NCBI GenBank assembly: GCA_004555155.1
Contig: SFJH01000003.1
Coordinates: 38,558-102,557, forward strand
DNA length: 64,000 nt
Reading direction: 5' to 3'
DNA from: Clostridiales bacterium
GTDB lineage: Bacteria; Bacillota; Clostridia; Christensenellales; Aristaeellaceae
Of the stretch, positions 25,226 to 35,492 are shown one piece after another; positions within the stretch are counted from its first letter, which is position 1, and each line of letters begins with the position of its first letter. Under the pieces are notes generated by a model, which worked only from the letters and a program-made list of their open reading frames with translations, was not told the origin of the DNA and did not search any database. Made by a program: the position numbers and the translations under genes.

Positions 25226-28200
25226 CTATCTGGCAAACAGCACGAGACCCTGGTTGACTCCTGTGATATAGCTCTGAGGCACCTGCGCAGGGTCGCCGCA
25301 GAACTGCGGATAGCCCTTGTAGGTCGCGACATTTGCGACGGTTACCTTCTTTGCATAATTGAACATTTCCTCGATGGTGATCTGTCCGTCGCCATTGCCC
25401 TCGTCGTCCGCTGGGCCGCCGGTGCTCCGGAACCAGCCTCTGCTGCCGCCGATGCCGTCGGCCTCGTTGAAGCCGACGCCCTGCAAGAGCGCATGGGTGT
25501 AGAAATCCACCGAGGTCAGCTTCTGACTGACGCTCCAATAGCAGCTGCTGGTTTCGCGGTGGCTCGAGGCGATGACCGAGATTCTGCCGCCCGCTGCGTC
25601 CAGCCGGGACCGATTGCAGTCGATGATGCCGCCGCTGTGGCAGGAATCCATGATGAGCACCACGTGGCCCTTGATCCGCTCCAGGCGGTTCATCAGCTCG
25701 GAAGCCATGACATAGTGCGATCTGTCCAATGCAAAAGCATACTCGCCCGTGGGGCCATAACTTCTTGAGCCGTGGGCACAGATATAGATGACGGAGACGT
25801 CATCGTCGGTCGCATCCGCAAAATGGGATTCTATCGCGCCGAACAGCTCCGATTTGGGCGCGTTGCTCATCGGGCCCGCGATGCTGTACGACTGTCCCTC
25901 CACCGTTGCGGCGGAGAAAGCCTGGCTCATGCTGTAGCCGTTGTTGTAGGCAAACGGCAGATAGCCGGAATCACCGGGTTCGCCGAAGTAGTAAGCAATC
26001 AGCATCCGGCGCTTGCCGCCCAGCACGTTGATCTCGCAGGCGCCCGTCTTGCCGTCGCCCGTAGTGGCGGTGATGACCGCAGTGCCGTAGGCCAGGCCTG
26101 TGACGACGCCGCTCTCATCCACTGCGGCAACCGCAGAATCGGAGGAGCTGAACGTCACAAGTCCCGTGCCGATCGCATTCGCGGGCGACAGCGTATAGCT
26201 CAGCTGAGCCGACTCGTTCAGTTCCAGCGTGGTTTTGTCCGCCGTCAGCGCGACGCCGTCCAGCGCGTCCACCACGGTGACCGTGCATTTCGCGCTGAGG
26301 TTCGCACCTGCCGCCTTCAGAGAGATGGTCGCTGTGCCCAGCTTGTGCGCGGTAATCTCATCGTTTCCGGAGACGCTGACGATCTCGGGATCACTGCTCT
26401 CCAGCGAATAGTACGCCTGTCCGCCAAGGAATTCGATCTTCAGCCGGGCCGTATCGCCCTGGAGAATCACTGCCGAAGCAGGATCGAAGCCGACGCCCGT
26501 CGGAGTTTCACACACGACAACGGGAACCTCTGCGGACAGCCCGTTGAAGGTTTCCACGCAGATCGTCGCCTCGCCGACCGATTTGAACGTGACAACGCCG
26601 TCAGCGCTCACCTGGGCTACGGACGGATCCGTACTTTCAAACATCAGATTCGCGTATTCATCCTCGCCGCCAAAGGCAGCCGTCAGCGGAACCCTGTCCT
26701 TGACGCACGCCGTGATGGCAGACGGGGAAACGGACATCACCGTAGGCTCTGCCTTGACCGTAATCCGGCACTCGGCGCTGCACCCGTTGATCGCAGAGGC
26801 CTTCACCACCGCTGTGCCAGTCCCGACAGCGCACACCAATCCGTGATCGCTCACGTGAACGACGCCTTCATCGCTCGACTCGAATTCAATGTTCGCCGCA
26901 GCGGCGCCATTGCTGAATTCGGGCTTCAGCTCGAACCGCTCGCCCACAGCCAGCGTGAAGCTCTCCTCGCTCAGTTCCATGGATTCGGGGACGTTCAGCA
27001 CCTCGACGGTAACCTGTGCTGTCAGTCCGGCGAACTGCTTCGAAGTCGCCTTGACCGTCGCCGTGCCCAGCGCATTCGCGCGGAGCGCGCCGTCTGCCGT
27101 CACGCTGACCACCTGCTCGCTGGCACTGGACAGCGCCGCAGTCACGCGGGCGCCGTTGTTGCCGAGCAGCGTGGGCTGATAATCCTCTCCCAGCGCCATC
27201 CGAATGACGTCGCCGTCCTCGAAGCGGATGGAGGTCGGTTCTTCCACGACGATCACCGTCTGGGAGGCCGTCTTGCCGTTGGCCGTCTTCAGCCTCAGGG
27301 AAGCCGTTCCCTCCGACAGCGCGCGAATGACATAGCGGCCCTCCTCGACGGAGACGCGGGCGCAGTCGGGATTCGAAATCGCCAGTGTATAGGTAGAATC
27401 GCAGTCGCCGCCGGCATTGTACATCTTCGGCGTCTTCAGCGTATAGCTGTCGCCCGCCGCGATGACAATCTCGTCCAGTTCAGCAAAGCGGATCATCTCC
27501 GGCTCATAGACGCAGGTCACCGTACACTCCGCATAGACGGAGGACGGATAGACCTTCGACGCCACGCGGATCACCGCTGTGCCGTATCCGACCGCTTCGA
27601 CGCAGCCATCCTCGCTCACCGTCGCGACCCTTGCATCCGAGGATTTGAAGGTCACCGCACAGGCCGTACCCTGCGGCTGGGGAACCGCTTCCAGCATGAA
27701 GCTCTGTCCGATCACCAGGCGCTTCTCCGGGACGGACAGCTGCAGCCCGGTCGGCGCAGAAGTCACCATTACCGCGCAGCTGACCATATCGCCGCCGTTT
27801 TTCGCAGTGATCGTCGCGCTGCCCTGTGCGACGGCGGATATAACGCCGTCCTCGCTGACCCTGGCAACGTCGTCGTTGTCGCTGGCAATCGAGAAGCCGT
27901 CCTTGCCGTCCGGCAGATCGATGCGCAGCGCATAGGTTTCGCCGACGGACAGCGTCACCTCTTCCACGTCGAAGCCGACCCTGGAATCAAGCACCACGAC
28001 CTTGCACGCGGCCGACACTGAGCTGTCCGATTCCAGCGAGGCCGTAATCACCGCTTCACCGGCCGCGACGGCGCGCACAACGCCCTCTGCGTCCACAGCT
28101 GCAACGCCCGGCGCAGAGCTTGCAAAGCGCACGCTTCCAAAGCAATCGCTGCCAGCATCATTATAAAGCTGCGCAGTCAGCGCCGCCGTGCCGCTTCTCC

Positions 28201-31200
28201 GAAGCGTCAGCGCGTCCGCGGAAAGGCGCACGCCTGTCGCCTTGGCCTGAACCGTTACCACGCAGGTGTCGAACACCTCGCTGTGGCCGGCAATATAGGC
28301 GCGAATCACCGTTTCTCCGGCGGCTTTCGCCGTGATGACGCCGTTTGCATCCACTGCCGCGATCGATGCGTCCTGCGATGCAAACGCTACGGTTCCCAGC
28401 GTTCCCTCCGGAATGGACGCAGAGACGGTTTCCGTCGAACCGACGCACGTCGTCACGGCGTCGTCGCTCAGCTTCACCCAATCCGGCGAAGGAAGCACCT
28501 GGATCGCGCAGGACGCTTCAAGTCCGTTATACGCAGTCGCCGTGATCTTCGCCGTTCCGATGCTCAGCGCAGTTGCCTCGCCGTCCTCGGAGACCTCGAT
28601 CACTTCCGGATCATCCACAGAGAATGTGACGCCGCTCTGCGCATCCATCTTTACAATCAGCTCCGTGGAATCGCCCACATTGAGCTGCGGCGCCGCAGGC
28701 GCAACGGAAATCACCGTCGGCTCGGGGTTGACCGTCACCGTGCACGTCGCCTTCTGGCCATCGTAGGTCGAAGCCGTGACGACGGCCGTTCCCGCGGAGA
28801 CGCCGGTCACATAGCCGGGCGAAGCCAGCTGAACCGCGCTTCCGCTGACGGAATAGGCGACCGCCTGGCTGCATTCCCCCGTCGAGGAGGTCACGGAAAC
28901 CCGGGGCAGCCTGGCCGTCTCATGAATGCCGATGGAGACGGCGCTCTGCGCGAACTCGACCTTCTCCGGCCTGGCCATGACGGTCACCTCGCAGGTGGAG
29001 GTGCATCCGTTGGAAGAGGTTGCCGTGATGGTGGCAGAGCCATACGCCATCGCATTGATCGTGCAGGAGGCTCCGCTTCCGCTGACCCTTACGACGTTGG
29101 TATCCGAGGATGTGTAGGAGATGGTCGATATGCTGCCCGGGCTGGTCTGACAGGTCAGCTTCATGCTCTCGCCGACGCTGAGATTGGCGATTCCATCGTC
29201 AAACGCAATCCATTCCGGGCCAGGTGCGACAATGACCGTACACGCGGCGCTCTTGCCGTTGTAGGTCTGCAGGCGCACCTTCGTCTTGCCGACCTCCACG
29301 CCGATGACCTCGCCGGTCGCGGTGTCAATCTGCGCGATGGTCGAATCGTCCACCGTCAGCCGCGCATAAGAGGTGTCATTCGGAGAAAACGCACAGCTTC
29401 CGCCGCTATAGAAGATCTTTCCGGTCACGCGAATTCTCTGGCCAACGCCCAGGGAAACGCTGGAGGCTCCCAGCTGCACCTTCGTCGGCGCTTTGCGCAC
29501 GACAATCTTGCAATCCGCATAATTGCCCGCCTGATCGTAGGCGCGAATCGTCGCAGTGCCCGTCTTGAGGGCCTTGACGACGCCGGCGGAGGTCACCGTG
29601 GCGACCTTGGTATTGCTGCTCTTGAAGGCAATGACCGCCATGCAATCGTCGCCGCCCTGATAGGAATAGCTCGCCTTCAGCGCAATCGAACCCTTCACAG
29701 CCATATTGCTGGAGGAAATGTTCAATTCCACCTTGTCCGGCGCATGCACAACCTCGACCTCGCAGGCGTCCGACACGCCGTTCAGCGTGGTCACGGTGAT
29801 CTCAGTCCTGCCGACGCCGACTGCCGTAACAACGCCGCTGCTGCTGACCGTCGCCACGGAAGGATCGCCGGTGGAATACTCCTTTGTGCCGTATGCGCCC
29901 TCGTTGAAGGTCGCCGACAGCGCGGAGGTCATCTGTTCGCCCAGCTTCAGCTGGGACTGATCCAGCTTGACCGACGTCGGAGCCGGCTTGACCGTCACTT
30001 TGCAGATCGCGCTCTTGCCGTTGGTCGTCTTGAACATGACCGAAGCCGTGCCAACCTGCAGCGCGGTCATTTCACCGGTGGCAGCGTCCACCGCCAGCAC
30101 GTCGGGATTGCTGGTATAGAACTGGCCTACGCCCAGCGCATCCGTACTGGAATACGTAAAGTATTTCGAGGAAGAATAGTAGACAGCCGCCTTGAGGGTA
30201 TAGGTCATGCCCACGCCCAGCGTGCCGCTGGAGGCATTCAGCTTCACCTTCGTGGGCTTGCTGCGCACCACCACGCGGCAGGTCGCCGTCAGGTTGTTGG
30301 CCGTCGTCACCCGGATGGTGGCCGTTCCCGCCTTGACGGCTCTGACCCGTCCTGCGGAATCCACAGCCGCGATCTTAGCGCTGCTCGTCGTCAGCTTCAC
30401 GCTCGTCATGCAGTCCGTGCTGCCATCCTTCATCGACATCAGAATCGGCAGTTCAATCGTATTGCCGACGATGACGTTGAATTCCGCGCCGTCGATGGCC
30501 AGCACCTCCGGCGCAGGAACCACCCTGACCTCGCAGGCAGCCGCAACGCCGTCGCCCGTCTCGGCCGTGATCGTCGCAGTGCCCATGGCCTTTGCCGTCA
30601 CCTTTCCGTTCTGATCGACGGACGCAACCTCAGCATCGGAGGACGTATAGTGCACCTCGCCCAGCTCGTCAGGCTGGAAGACCGGCTTCAGCGTTCCGGT
30701 CATGCCCACGCCCAGTTTCATCACATCCTGATCCAGCGACAGTGCAGTCGGCACGCCCTTGACGGTCACCTTGCAGCTTGCAGACTTACCGTTCCAGGTC
30801 TTGAAGGTCACCGTGGCCGTGCCCTTGCTCACCGCCGTCAGCAGGCCGTCGTCGTCCACTGTGAGCACAGCGGGATCGCTGGAGACAAAATAGCCCACGC
30901 TCAGCGCATCCTCCGCCGAATAGGTGAAATACGCGCTGGAGGAATAGTAGATATTGGCCTTGAGGGCAAAGGTCATGCCCACGCCCAGCGTGCCGCTGGA
31001 GGCATTCAGCCGAACCCTGGTGGGCTTGTTGCGCACGATGACGCGGCAGGTCTTCCGGAGGCCGTTGCCCGTCGTGACCGTGATGGTCGCCGTGCCCGCC
31101 TTCACGCCCTTTATCTGGCCGGAAGCATTGACCGCCGCCACCTTTGCATTGCTGGTGGAGAGCGCATAGGTGGTCATGCATTCGGTGCTGCCGTCGCTCA

Positions 31201-34200
31201 TTTTCATGCTGACCGGCAGCTTGATCACCCGGCCCACGATGATATTGAACTCCGTTCCGCCAATCTCCAGCTCCTCCGGATTGGGAACCACCGTCACCTG
31301 CGCGCAGGTCTCCACGCGGCCGCCGTCCTCCTCGTGGCTGGAGACGCCGTTGTAGGTTTTGACGAACACGCTGGCCGAACCGGGCTTCAGCGCCTTGATT
31401 GCGCCGGTGGCTTCGTCGACGGAAATCACCTCGGGCGCATCGGTCCAATAGGTAAAGCCAAATCTGACGCTGGAGGTCGTATCCACCGCCGCGGTGGAGG
31501 TGGCCGTCATGCTGACGCCCAGCTTCTCTGCGGAGAGCTTCAGCGTGACGTTTTCCGGGGCCTTCGTCACCGTGATCTTACTGGTCTTCGCCAGTCCGTT
31601 GTGGGTGGACACCCGGATCTGACAGCTGCCCACGCCCACTGCAGTCACCACGCCCGTATCGCTGACCGTGGCAACCTCTTCGTCGCTGGAAGCATACGTT
31701 ATGCCCGCCGCGGTGTTCTTGGTCAGCGTGCAGGAGATCTTTCCGGTCTGGCCGACCGCCAGGCTGGCCGAGGTGGGACTGATGGACAGGCTCGAAGGCG
31801 CCTTCGTCACCGTCACCTTGAAGGACGCCGATTTTCCGTTGTAGGCTGTGATTCTGACCGTCGCGGAGCCTGCGGCAACGCCCAGCATCTGCCCCAGGCT
31901 GTTGACCCTGACGACCTTCGTGTTGGAGCTCGAGAATGTCACGCTGCCGATCGTCGGCTCCTCGCCCGCATACAGGATATATCCGATGGCTTCGGTAATC
32001 TGGCCCTTGCCGATCGTCTTGAGCGCGCTGGTCACTGCGACGCGCGTCGGCTCGGGATGAACCGTGACGAAGCAATCCGCAGACACCCCCGTATCTCCAA
32101 GGGTCAGCGTGATGACCGCTTCGCCCTCAGCCACAGCCGTCACCACGCCTGTAGCGGGGTCAACCTTCGCCTTTGTCTCGTCCGAGGAAGAGAAAACCGC
32201 CTCTTCCGCCTCCAGGGACAGGTCGTTGAACATGTATCCCAGTTCGAAGCTCTGGCCCACCGCCAGATCATAGTATTTCTCCGAAAGATCGAGCGCCGCT
32301 TCGCGAACCTCGATTTCGACGCGTTCGGATATGCCGTTGTCCGCCGCTGCGATGATTTCGCACTTTCCGGCAGACAGCGCCGTCACGACGCCGTCGGCGT
32401 CCACCTCTGCGACGGACGCGTCGCTGCTGGAATATTCGATCTCCGCCACAACGTATTCCGGAAGGGATACGCTCGCCTGAGCGCGGTAGCCAACCGCCAG
32501 CACGGTCTTGTCAATCGTCAGATTCAGCCGGTCCGGCTTGCCATAAACGATGATTCCGACGCTGCGGCTGACCGTGCCGACCGTCGCGGTCAGCAGGCAG
32601 GAACCCGCGCCGGCCGTCAGCACGAGGCCCGTCTGATCCACCGCGGCAATCGCCGGATTGTCCGAAGAATAGCTCACCGTGCCGCGCGTGTACTCAGGCA
32701 GCTTCACGGACAGCTGCGCCGTCTCGCCGGCATTCACCTCGCTTCGGGAGATGGTAAGCTCGAAGCTGTCCGGCGCAGCGTACACCGTCAGGGGCAACGC
32801 GCAGGAGAGCATCTCCAGCTTCACTGTAATCGTGCATTTTCCTGCGGCGGCTGCGGTCACTCTGCCGCTTTCATCCACCGCGGCCACCGCGCTATCGGAG
32901 CTCTCATAGGTCAGCTTCGACGCGGGATATTCTTCGAGCTCCGTCCCCACCTGAGCCGTCTGTCCCACATCCAGCTCGTCCGTCAGCGCCGCATTCAGCG
33001 CCTCAGGCAGCGCATAAACCTTGACCTGGTATCTGACCAGCTCCGTTTTGCTCCCGTCCCCAGCAGCGAGCGAAGCGGTCACGGTGCATTCTCCCTCGCG
33101 CACGCCGGTCAGCATTCCGCTCTCATCCAGCTCCGCGATGCCCTGAGCGCTCAGCGCATACTGAACCGATCCCTCCGCGCCTTCCGGCGGAGCGACAGCG
33201 ATGCTCTTTTTTTCACAGACCATCAGGTCGATCTGCTCAATCTCGGCTTCTTCGATGCCAACGGCCATCGCGATCCCGTCCGAAGGCTCAACCACGGTTG
33301 CATGGAACACCGCGCTGGCGTTGTCCAGCTCCGCGCACTTGACCGTGATATCGACTTCTCCCGCCGCAACCGCCTTCACCGTGCCATCCGCGGCTACGCT
33401 GACGACGCCCTGCTTCGAAAGCAGATAGGATACCTCGCGGTTCACGCCGTCGCTGAAAATCGGGCGAATGGCCGCCGTCTCTCCAACTGCAATCGTCGCG
33501 CTGTCCGATTCGAGGCGCATGGTCGCTTTCGAATCCTGCGCTTCCTCGTCATCCGCGGCATAGAGCACGGTCTGCATCAGGACGCTCTTCCCAGCCTTCG
33601 CGTCAGCCGCCGCCTCGTCCGTAGACTTCTGCGGCTCCCCGGACGTTTCTGTCTGCTCCGGCGCGCTAGTTGCAGATGCATCCACCTCCGCGTCGGGCGC
33701 ATCGGCGGGCGCGTCCGTCTGCTCATCCTCGGGCAGCACCAATTCCACCTCGGGCAGCGGATACTCCGGATCGTCCTGATAGCAGACTGCCACCATGACG
33801 CCCTGCTGGAACGCTTCGATTTCCGCCTCGGTCATCGGCGACAGCAGATCCGCCTCCATCCAGAGTTTCTCTGCCGCGCCGTCATAGACGAATACAACCT
33901 CCATCCAATCCGTGCCGGACTCCGCGCGGCGCTCGATCGCGAGCACAGCTTCATCCTTCAGGATCGTCGCCAGCGCGTCCTCCGCAGTTCCCGGCGCGGC
34001 GTACAGCGCCGCGTTCGCCTTCGTCCTCGCATAGCCGAAGGTGAATTCCGGAGCCTCGCTCCGCTCCGCCCCGGAAGCGGTGTCGAGCGGCGCTTCATCC
34101 GCCGTCTGGGGCGCGTCCTGCATCAATTCCAGCTCCGGCTCGCCCTCCGTCTGCGCTGTTTGGGCAGATTCCGTCAGGCCGGACTGCGGCAGCTCCGCTC

Positions 34201-34330
34201 CGACCCCTTCCATGCTGGCTGCATAGGCTTCCCCGCTCTCCGCGAGCGCCGCAGGCAGTTCTCCCAGCATCGAAGTGCACAGCAGGCACAGGCACATCAG
34301 AATTGAGAGCCAACGATTCTTGTTCTTCAT
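25226..34330 (-). CDS. Giant secreted protein: about 30 BIG_2 Ig-like repeats plus C-terminal caspase-like protease
   Basis: 3,034 residues from the ATG at 34330, which has GGAGG 5 bases upstream. The order is a signal peptide (1-30), an acidic region, an SH3-like segment (about 95-170, with TDWMEVVF), a Ser/Glu/Asp-rich linker, then about 30 tandem BIG_2 domains (about 265-2770). I counted the repeats by the pattern VAxVDxxGVVTAVxxGxAxIT. Residues 2770-3034 form a clan CD (metacaspase-like) domain with the His of YICAHGS (about 2853) and the Cys of MDSCHSGG (about 2897). An EF-hand-like loop EGNGDGQITIEEM (about 2975-2988) follows, which would fit calcium dependence. There is no LPxTG, SLH or other anchor, so it is probably secreted or held by the wall through its repeats. 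The substrate and role are unknown. A consensus promoter precedes it, and a catalytically dead RadC paralogue follows. Confidence 0.9.
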   Translation of the reverse strand: MKNKNRWLSILMCLCLLCTSMLGELPAALAESGEAYAASMEGVGAELPQSGLTESAQTAQTEGEPELELMQDAPQTADEAPLDTASGAERSEAPEFTFGYARTKANAALYAAPGTAEDALATILKDEAVLAIERRAESGTDWMEVVFVYDGAAEKLWMEADLLSPMTEAEIEAFQQGVMVAVCYQDDPEYPLPEVELVLPEDEQTDAPADAPDAEVDASATSAPEQTETSGEPQKSTDEAAADAKAGKSVLMQTVLYAADDEEAQDSKATMRLESDSATIAVGETAAIRPIFSDGVNREVSYLLSKQGVVSVAADGTVKAVAAGEVDITVKCAELDNASAVFHATVVEPSDGIAMAVGIEEAEIEQIDLMVCEKKSIAVAPPEGAEGSVQYALSAQGIAELDESGMLTGVREGECTVTASLAAGDGSKTELVRYQVKVYALPEALNAALTDELDVGQTAQVGTELEEYPASKLTYESSDSAVAAVDESGRVTAAAAGKCTITVKLEMLSCALPLTVYAAPDSFELTISRSEVNAGETAQLSVKLPEYTRGTVSYSSDNPAIAAVDQTGLVLTAGAGSCLLTATVGTVSRSVGIIVYGKPDRLNLTIDKTVLAVGYRAQASVSLPEYVVAEIEYSSSDASVAEVDADGVVTALSAGKCEIIAAADNGISERVEIEVREAALDLSEKYYDLAVGQSFELGYMFNDLSLEAEEAVFSSSDETKAKVDPATGVVTAVAEGEAVITLTLGDTGVSADCFVTVHPEPTRVAVTSALKTIGKGQITEAIGYILYAGEEPTIGSVTFSSSNTKVVRVNSLGQMLGVAAGSATVRITAYNGKSASFKVTVTKAPSSLSISPTSASLAVGQTGKISCTLTKNTAAGITYASSDEEVATVSDTGVVTAVGVGSCQIRVSTHNGLAKTSKITVTKAPENVTLKLSAEKLGVSMTATSTAAVDTTSSVRFGFTYWTDAPEVISVDEATGAIKALKPGSASVFVKTYNGVSSHEEDGGRVETCAQVTVVPNPEELEIGGTEFNIIVGRVIKLPVSMKMSDGSTECMTTYALSTSNAKVAAVNASGQIKGVKAGTATITVTTGNGLRKTCRVIVRNKPTRVRLNASSGTLGVGMTFALKANIYYSSSAYFTYSAEDALSVGYFVSSDPAVLTVDDDGLLTAVSKGTATVTFKTWNGKSASCKVTVKGVPTALSLDQDVMKLGVGMTGTLKPVFQPDELGEVHYTSSDAEVASVDQNGKVTAKAMGTATITAETGDGVAAACEVRVVPAPEVLAIDGAEFNVIVGNTIELPILMSMKDGSTDCMTSVKLTTSSAKIAAVDSAGRVRAVKAGTATIRVTTANNLTATCRVVVRSKPTKVKLNASSGTLGVGMTYTLKAAVYYSSSKYFTYSSTDALGVGQFYTSNPDVLAVDAATGEMTALQVGTASVMFKTTNGKSAICKVTVKPAPTSVKLDQSQLKLGEQMTSALSATFNEGAYGTKEYSTGDPSVATVSSSGVVTAVGVGRTEITVTTLNGVSDACEVEVVHAPDKVELNISSSNMAVKGSIALKASYSYQGGDDCMAVIAFKSSNTKVATVTSAGVVKALKTGTATIRAYDQAGNYADCKIVVRKAPTKVQLGASSVSLGVGQRIRVTGKIFYSGGSCAFSPNDTSYARLTVDDSTIAQIDTATGEVIGVEVGKTKVRLQTYNGKSAACTVIVAPGPEWIAFDDGIANLSVGESMKLTCQTSPGSISTISYTSSDTNVVRVSGSGASCTINAMAYGSATITATSSNGCTSTCEVTVMARPEKVEFAQSAVSIGIHETARLPRVSVTSSTGECSQAVAYSVSGSAVQLASPGYVTGVSAGTAVVTASTYDGQKATCTVTVNPEPTVISVAPAAPQLNVGDSTELIVKMDAQSGVTFSVDDPEVIEVSEDGEATALSIGTAKITATAYNGLEASCAIQVLPSPDWVKLSDDAVTTCVGSTETVSASIPEGTLGTVAFASQDASIAAVDANGVITAKAAGETVIRAYIAGHSEVFDTCVVTVQAKATGVRLSADALTLRRSGTAALTAQLYNDAGSDCFGSVRFASSAPGVAAVDAEGVVRAVAAGEAVITASLESDSSVSAACKVVVLDSRVGFDVEEVTLSVGETYALRIDLPDGKDGFSIASDNDDVARVSEDGVISAVAQGSATITAKNGGDMVSCAVMVTSAPTGLQLSVPEKRLVIGQSFMLEAVPQPQGTACAVTFKSSDARVATVSEDGCVEAVGYGTAVIRVASKVYPSSVYAECTVTCVYEPEMIRFAELDEIVIAAGDSYTLKTPKMYNAGGDCDSTYTLAISNPDCARVSVEEGRYVIRALSEGTASLRLKTANGKTASQTVIVVEEPTSIRFEDGDVIRMALGEDYQPTLLGNNGARVTAALSSASEQVVSVTADGALRANALGTATVKATSKQFAGLTAQVTVEVLNVPESMELSEESFTLAVGERFELKPEFSNGAAAANIEFESSDEGVVHVSDHGLVCAVGTGTAVVKASAINGCSAECRITVKAEPTVMSVSPSAITACVKDRVPLTAAFGGEDEYANLMFESTDPSVAQVSADGVVTFKSVGEATICVETFNGLSAEVPVVVCETPTGVGFDPASAVILQGDTARLKIEFLGGQAYYSLESSDPEIVSVSGNDEITAHKLGTATISLKAAGANLSAKCTVTVVDALDGVALTADKTTLELNESAQLSYTLSPANAIGTGLVTFSSSDSAVAAVDESGVVTGLAYGTAVITATTGDGKTGACEINVLGGKRRMLIAYYFGEPGDSGYLPFAYNNGYSMSQAFSAATVEGQSYSIAGPMSNAPKSELFGAIESHFADATDDDVSVIYICAHGSRSYGPTGEYAFALDRSHYVMASELMNRLERIKGHVVLIMDSCHSGGIIDCNRSRLDAAGGRISVIASSHRETSSCYWSVSQKLTSVDFYTHALLQGVGFNEADGIGGSRGWFRSTGGPADDEGNGDGQITIEEMFNYAKKVTVANVATYKGYPQFCGDPAQVPQSYITGVNQGLVLFAR
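28975..31288 (-). repeat. Three consecutive 768-bp super-repeats inside the giant gene
   Basis: Units of about 256 residues (three Ig-like domains each) are repeated with starts near 31288, 30520 and 29752. The two upstream units are close copies: a 36-bp block beginning CATGCCCACGCCCAGCG recurs at 30206 and 30974. The third is more diverged but keeps the CM-containing insert (GSTECM, GSTDCM, GGDDCM). This indicates growth of the array by whole-unit duplication. Confidence 0.75.
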
Positions 34331-34389
34331 GGCTACCTCCAAAAACCCAGCTTCCGCCTATCGGCGGCATATTATACCACGTTATTCTA

Positions 34390-34417
34390 ATTATACCATA
34401 CGCCCGAACGCTGTCAA
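34390..34417 (-). promoter_or_regulatory. Consensus sigma-A promoter of the giant Ig-repeat gene
   Basis: On the minus strand TTGACA (34417-34412), 16 bases, TATAAT (34395-34390). A second TATAAT lies at 34376-34371 without a good -35. The leader has a small hairpin, CCGCC-N4-GGCGG (34354-34367). The promoter is among the best matches in the window, so the giant protein may be well expressed in vegetative cells. Confidence 0.85.
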
Positions 34418-34512
34418 GCGCATTTGATTCTCTTTGGAAACATTTTCGCAACACTCTTATAATCTTTTACACAATCATTTCATCTGTGACAAACTTGCCT
34501 CTGAACGACACA

Positions 34513-34538
34513 GACCCGGGCAAACGCATGCCCGGGTC
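34513..34538 (-). terminator. Probable terminator after miaA
   Basis: GACCCGGGC and GCCCGGGTC form a 9-bp stem with an 8-base loop, 7 bp after the miaA stop. The following T tract is interrupted, so efficiency may be modest. Confidence 0.6.
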
Positions 34539-34544
34539 CGGAGT

Positions 34545-35477
34545 CTATTCTGCTTCCAGGATTCTGCATATCTCCTTTGCGACGTCTTCCGCGCGCTTGC
34601 CCTCGGCGGGAATCCAGATGGTACGCGGATCCCTTCGAAACCACGTCAGCTGCCGCTTCGCAAAGTTTCTGGTGGCCTGCTTGACCTTTCCGATCGCTTC
34701 ATCCATGCCCATGCGCCCCAGCAGCGCCGCAGCGATCTCCTTATAGCCGATGGCCTGGGACGCCGTTGGAAAACGCGCTTCATTCTGCATCAAGCGGCGC
34801 ACCTCTTCGATCAGGCCGGCTTCCACCATTGCGTCGACGCGCCGGTCAATGCGCCCGTACAGCACTTCGCGCGGCCACTCCAGCGCAAAGATCTTTTCAC
34901 GGTAGTCGCCCTCGCGCTGCGCGTCAAGCCGCGCCTGCTCCGTCTGGGTCACGCCGGTCAGGCGGAAGATCTCGATGGCGCGCGCCACGCGCCGCACATC
35001 GTTCTCATGCAGCCGTGCCGCGGCTTCGCAATCCACCTCGCGCAGCATTGCGTGCAGCTTCCGCCGTCCTCCCGGTTCGTCCGCCAGCGCCATCAGCTCA
35101 TCGTGCATGCTCTCGTCGCTGCGCTCGGAAAAGCTCAGCGGGCGCGTCAATGCGTTGATGTACAATCCGGTTCCGCCGCAGACCACGGGCTGCGCGCCGC
35201 GGGCCAGAATATCCGCAATCTCCGCATTGGCTCTTTCACGATACATCGCAGCCGAGTATTTCTCCGCAGGATCGGCGATTCCCAGCATGTGATGAGGAAC
35301 GCCCCGCATTTCAGCCGTATCCGGCATGGCGGAAAGCACGTCCATTCCACGGTAAATCTGCATGGAATCCGCAGAAACCACCTCGCCGCCGATCATCCGG
35401 CAGAGCTCCACCGCACAGGCAGTTTTCCCCGATGCAGTCGGCCCCGCTACGACGATCAGCCTGGGCTTCTCCCCCAT
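34545..35477 (-). CDS. miaA: tRNA dimethylallyltransferase
   Basis: Adds the dimethylallyl group to A37 of tRNAs reading U-starting codons, the substrate later methylthiolated by MiaB. It has 310 residues, with P-loop VVAGPTASGKTACAV (about 10-24), the SADSMQIYRGMDV motif and VVCGGTGLYINAL. The C-terminal TRNFAKRQLTWFRRD is diagnostic. It lies 16 bp after mutL in the mutS-mutL-miaA order known from Bacillus, where hfq often follows; here the operon ends instead. Confidence 0.96.
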   Translation of the reverse strand: MGEKPRLIVVAGPTASGKTACAVELCRMIGGEVVSADSMQIYRGMDVLSAMPDTAEMRGVPHHMLGIADPAEKYSAAMYRERANAEIADILARGAQPVVCGGTGLYINALTRPLSFSERSDESMHDELMALADEPGGRRKLHAMLREVDCEAAARLHENDVRRVARAIEIFRLTGVTQTEQARLDAQREGDYREKIFALEWPREVLYGRIDRRVDAMVEAGLIEEVRRLMQNEARFPTASQAIGYKEIAAALLGRMGMDEAIGKVKQATRNFAKRQLTWFRRDPRTIWIPAEGKRAEDVAKEICRILEAE

Positions 35478-35492
35478 GCGCCTCGCTCCTCT

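Noticed and set aside
28283..34306. A 2,007-codon open frame antisense to the giant Ig-repeat gene
   Set aside because: It is rich in Arg and His with no recognisable domain, has no start site, and mirrors the repeat period of the sense gene. GC-rich codon use and repeats explain its openness.
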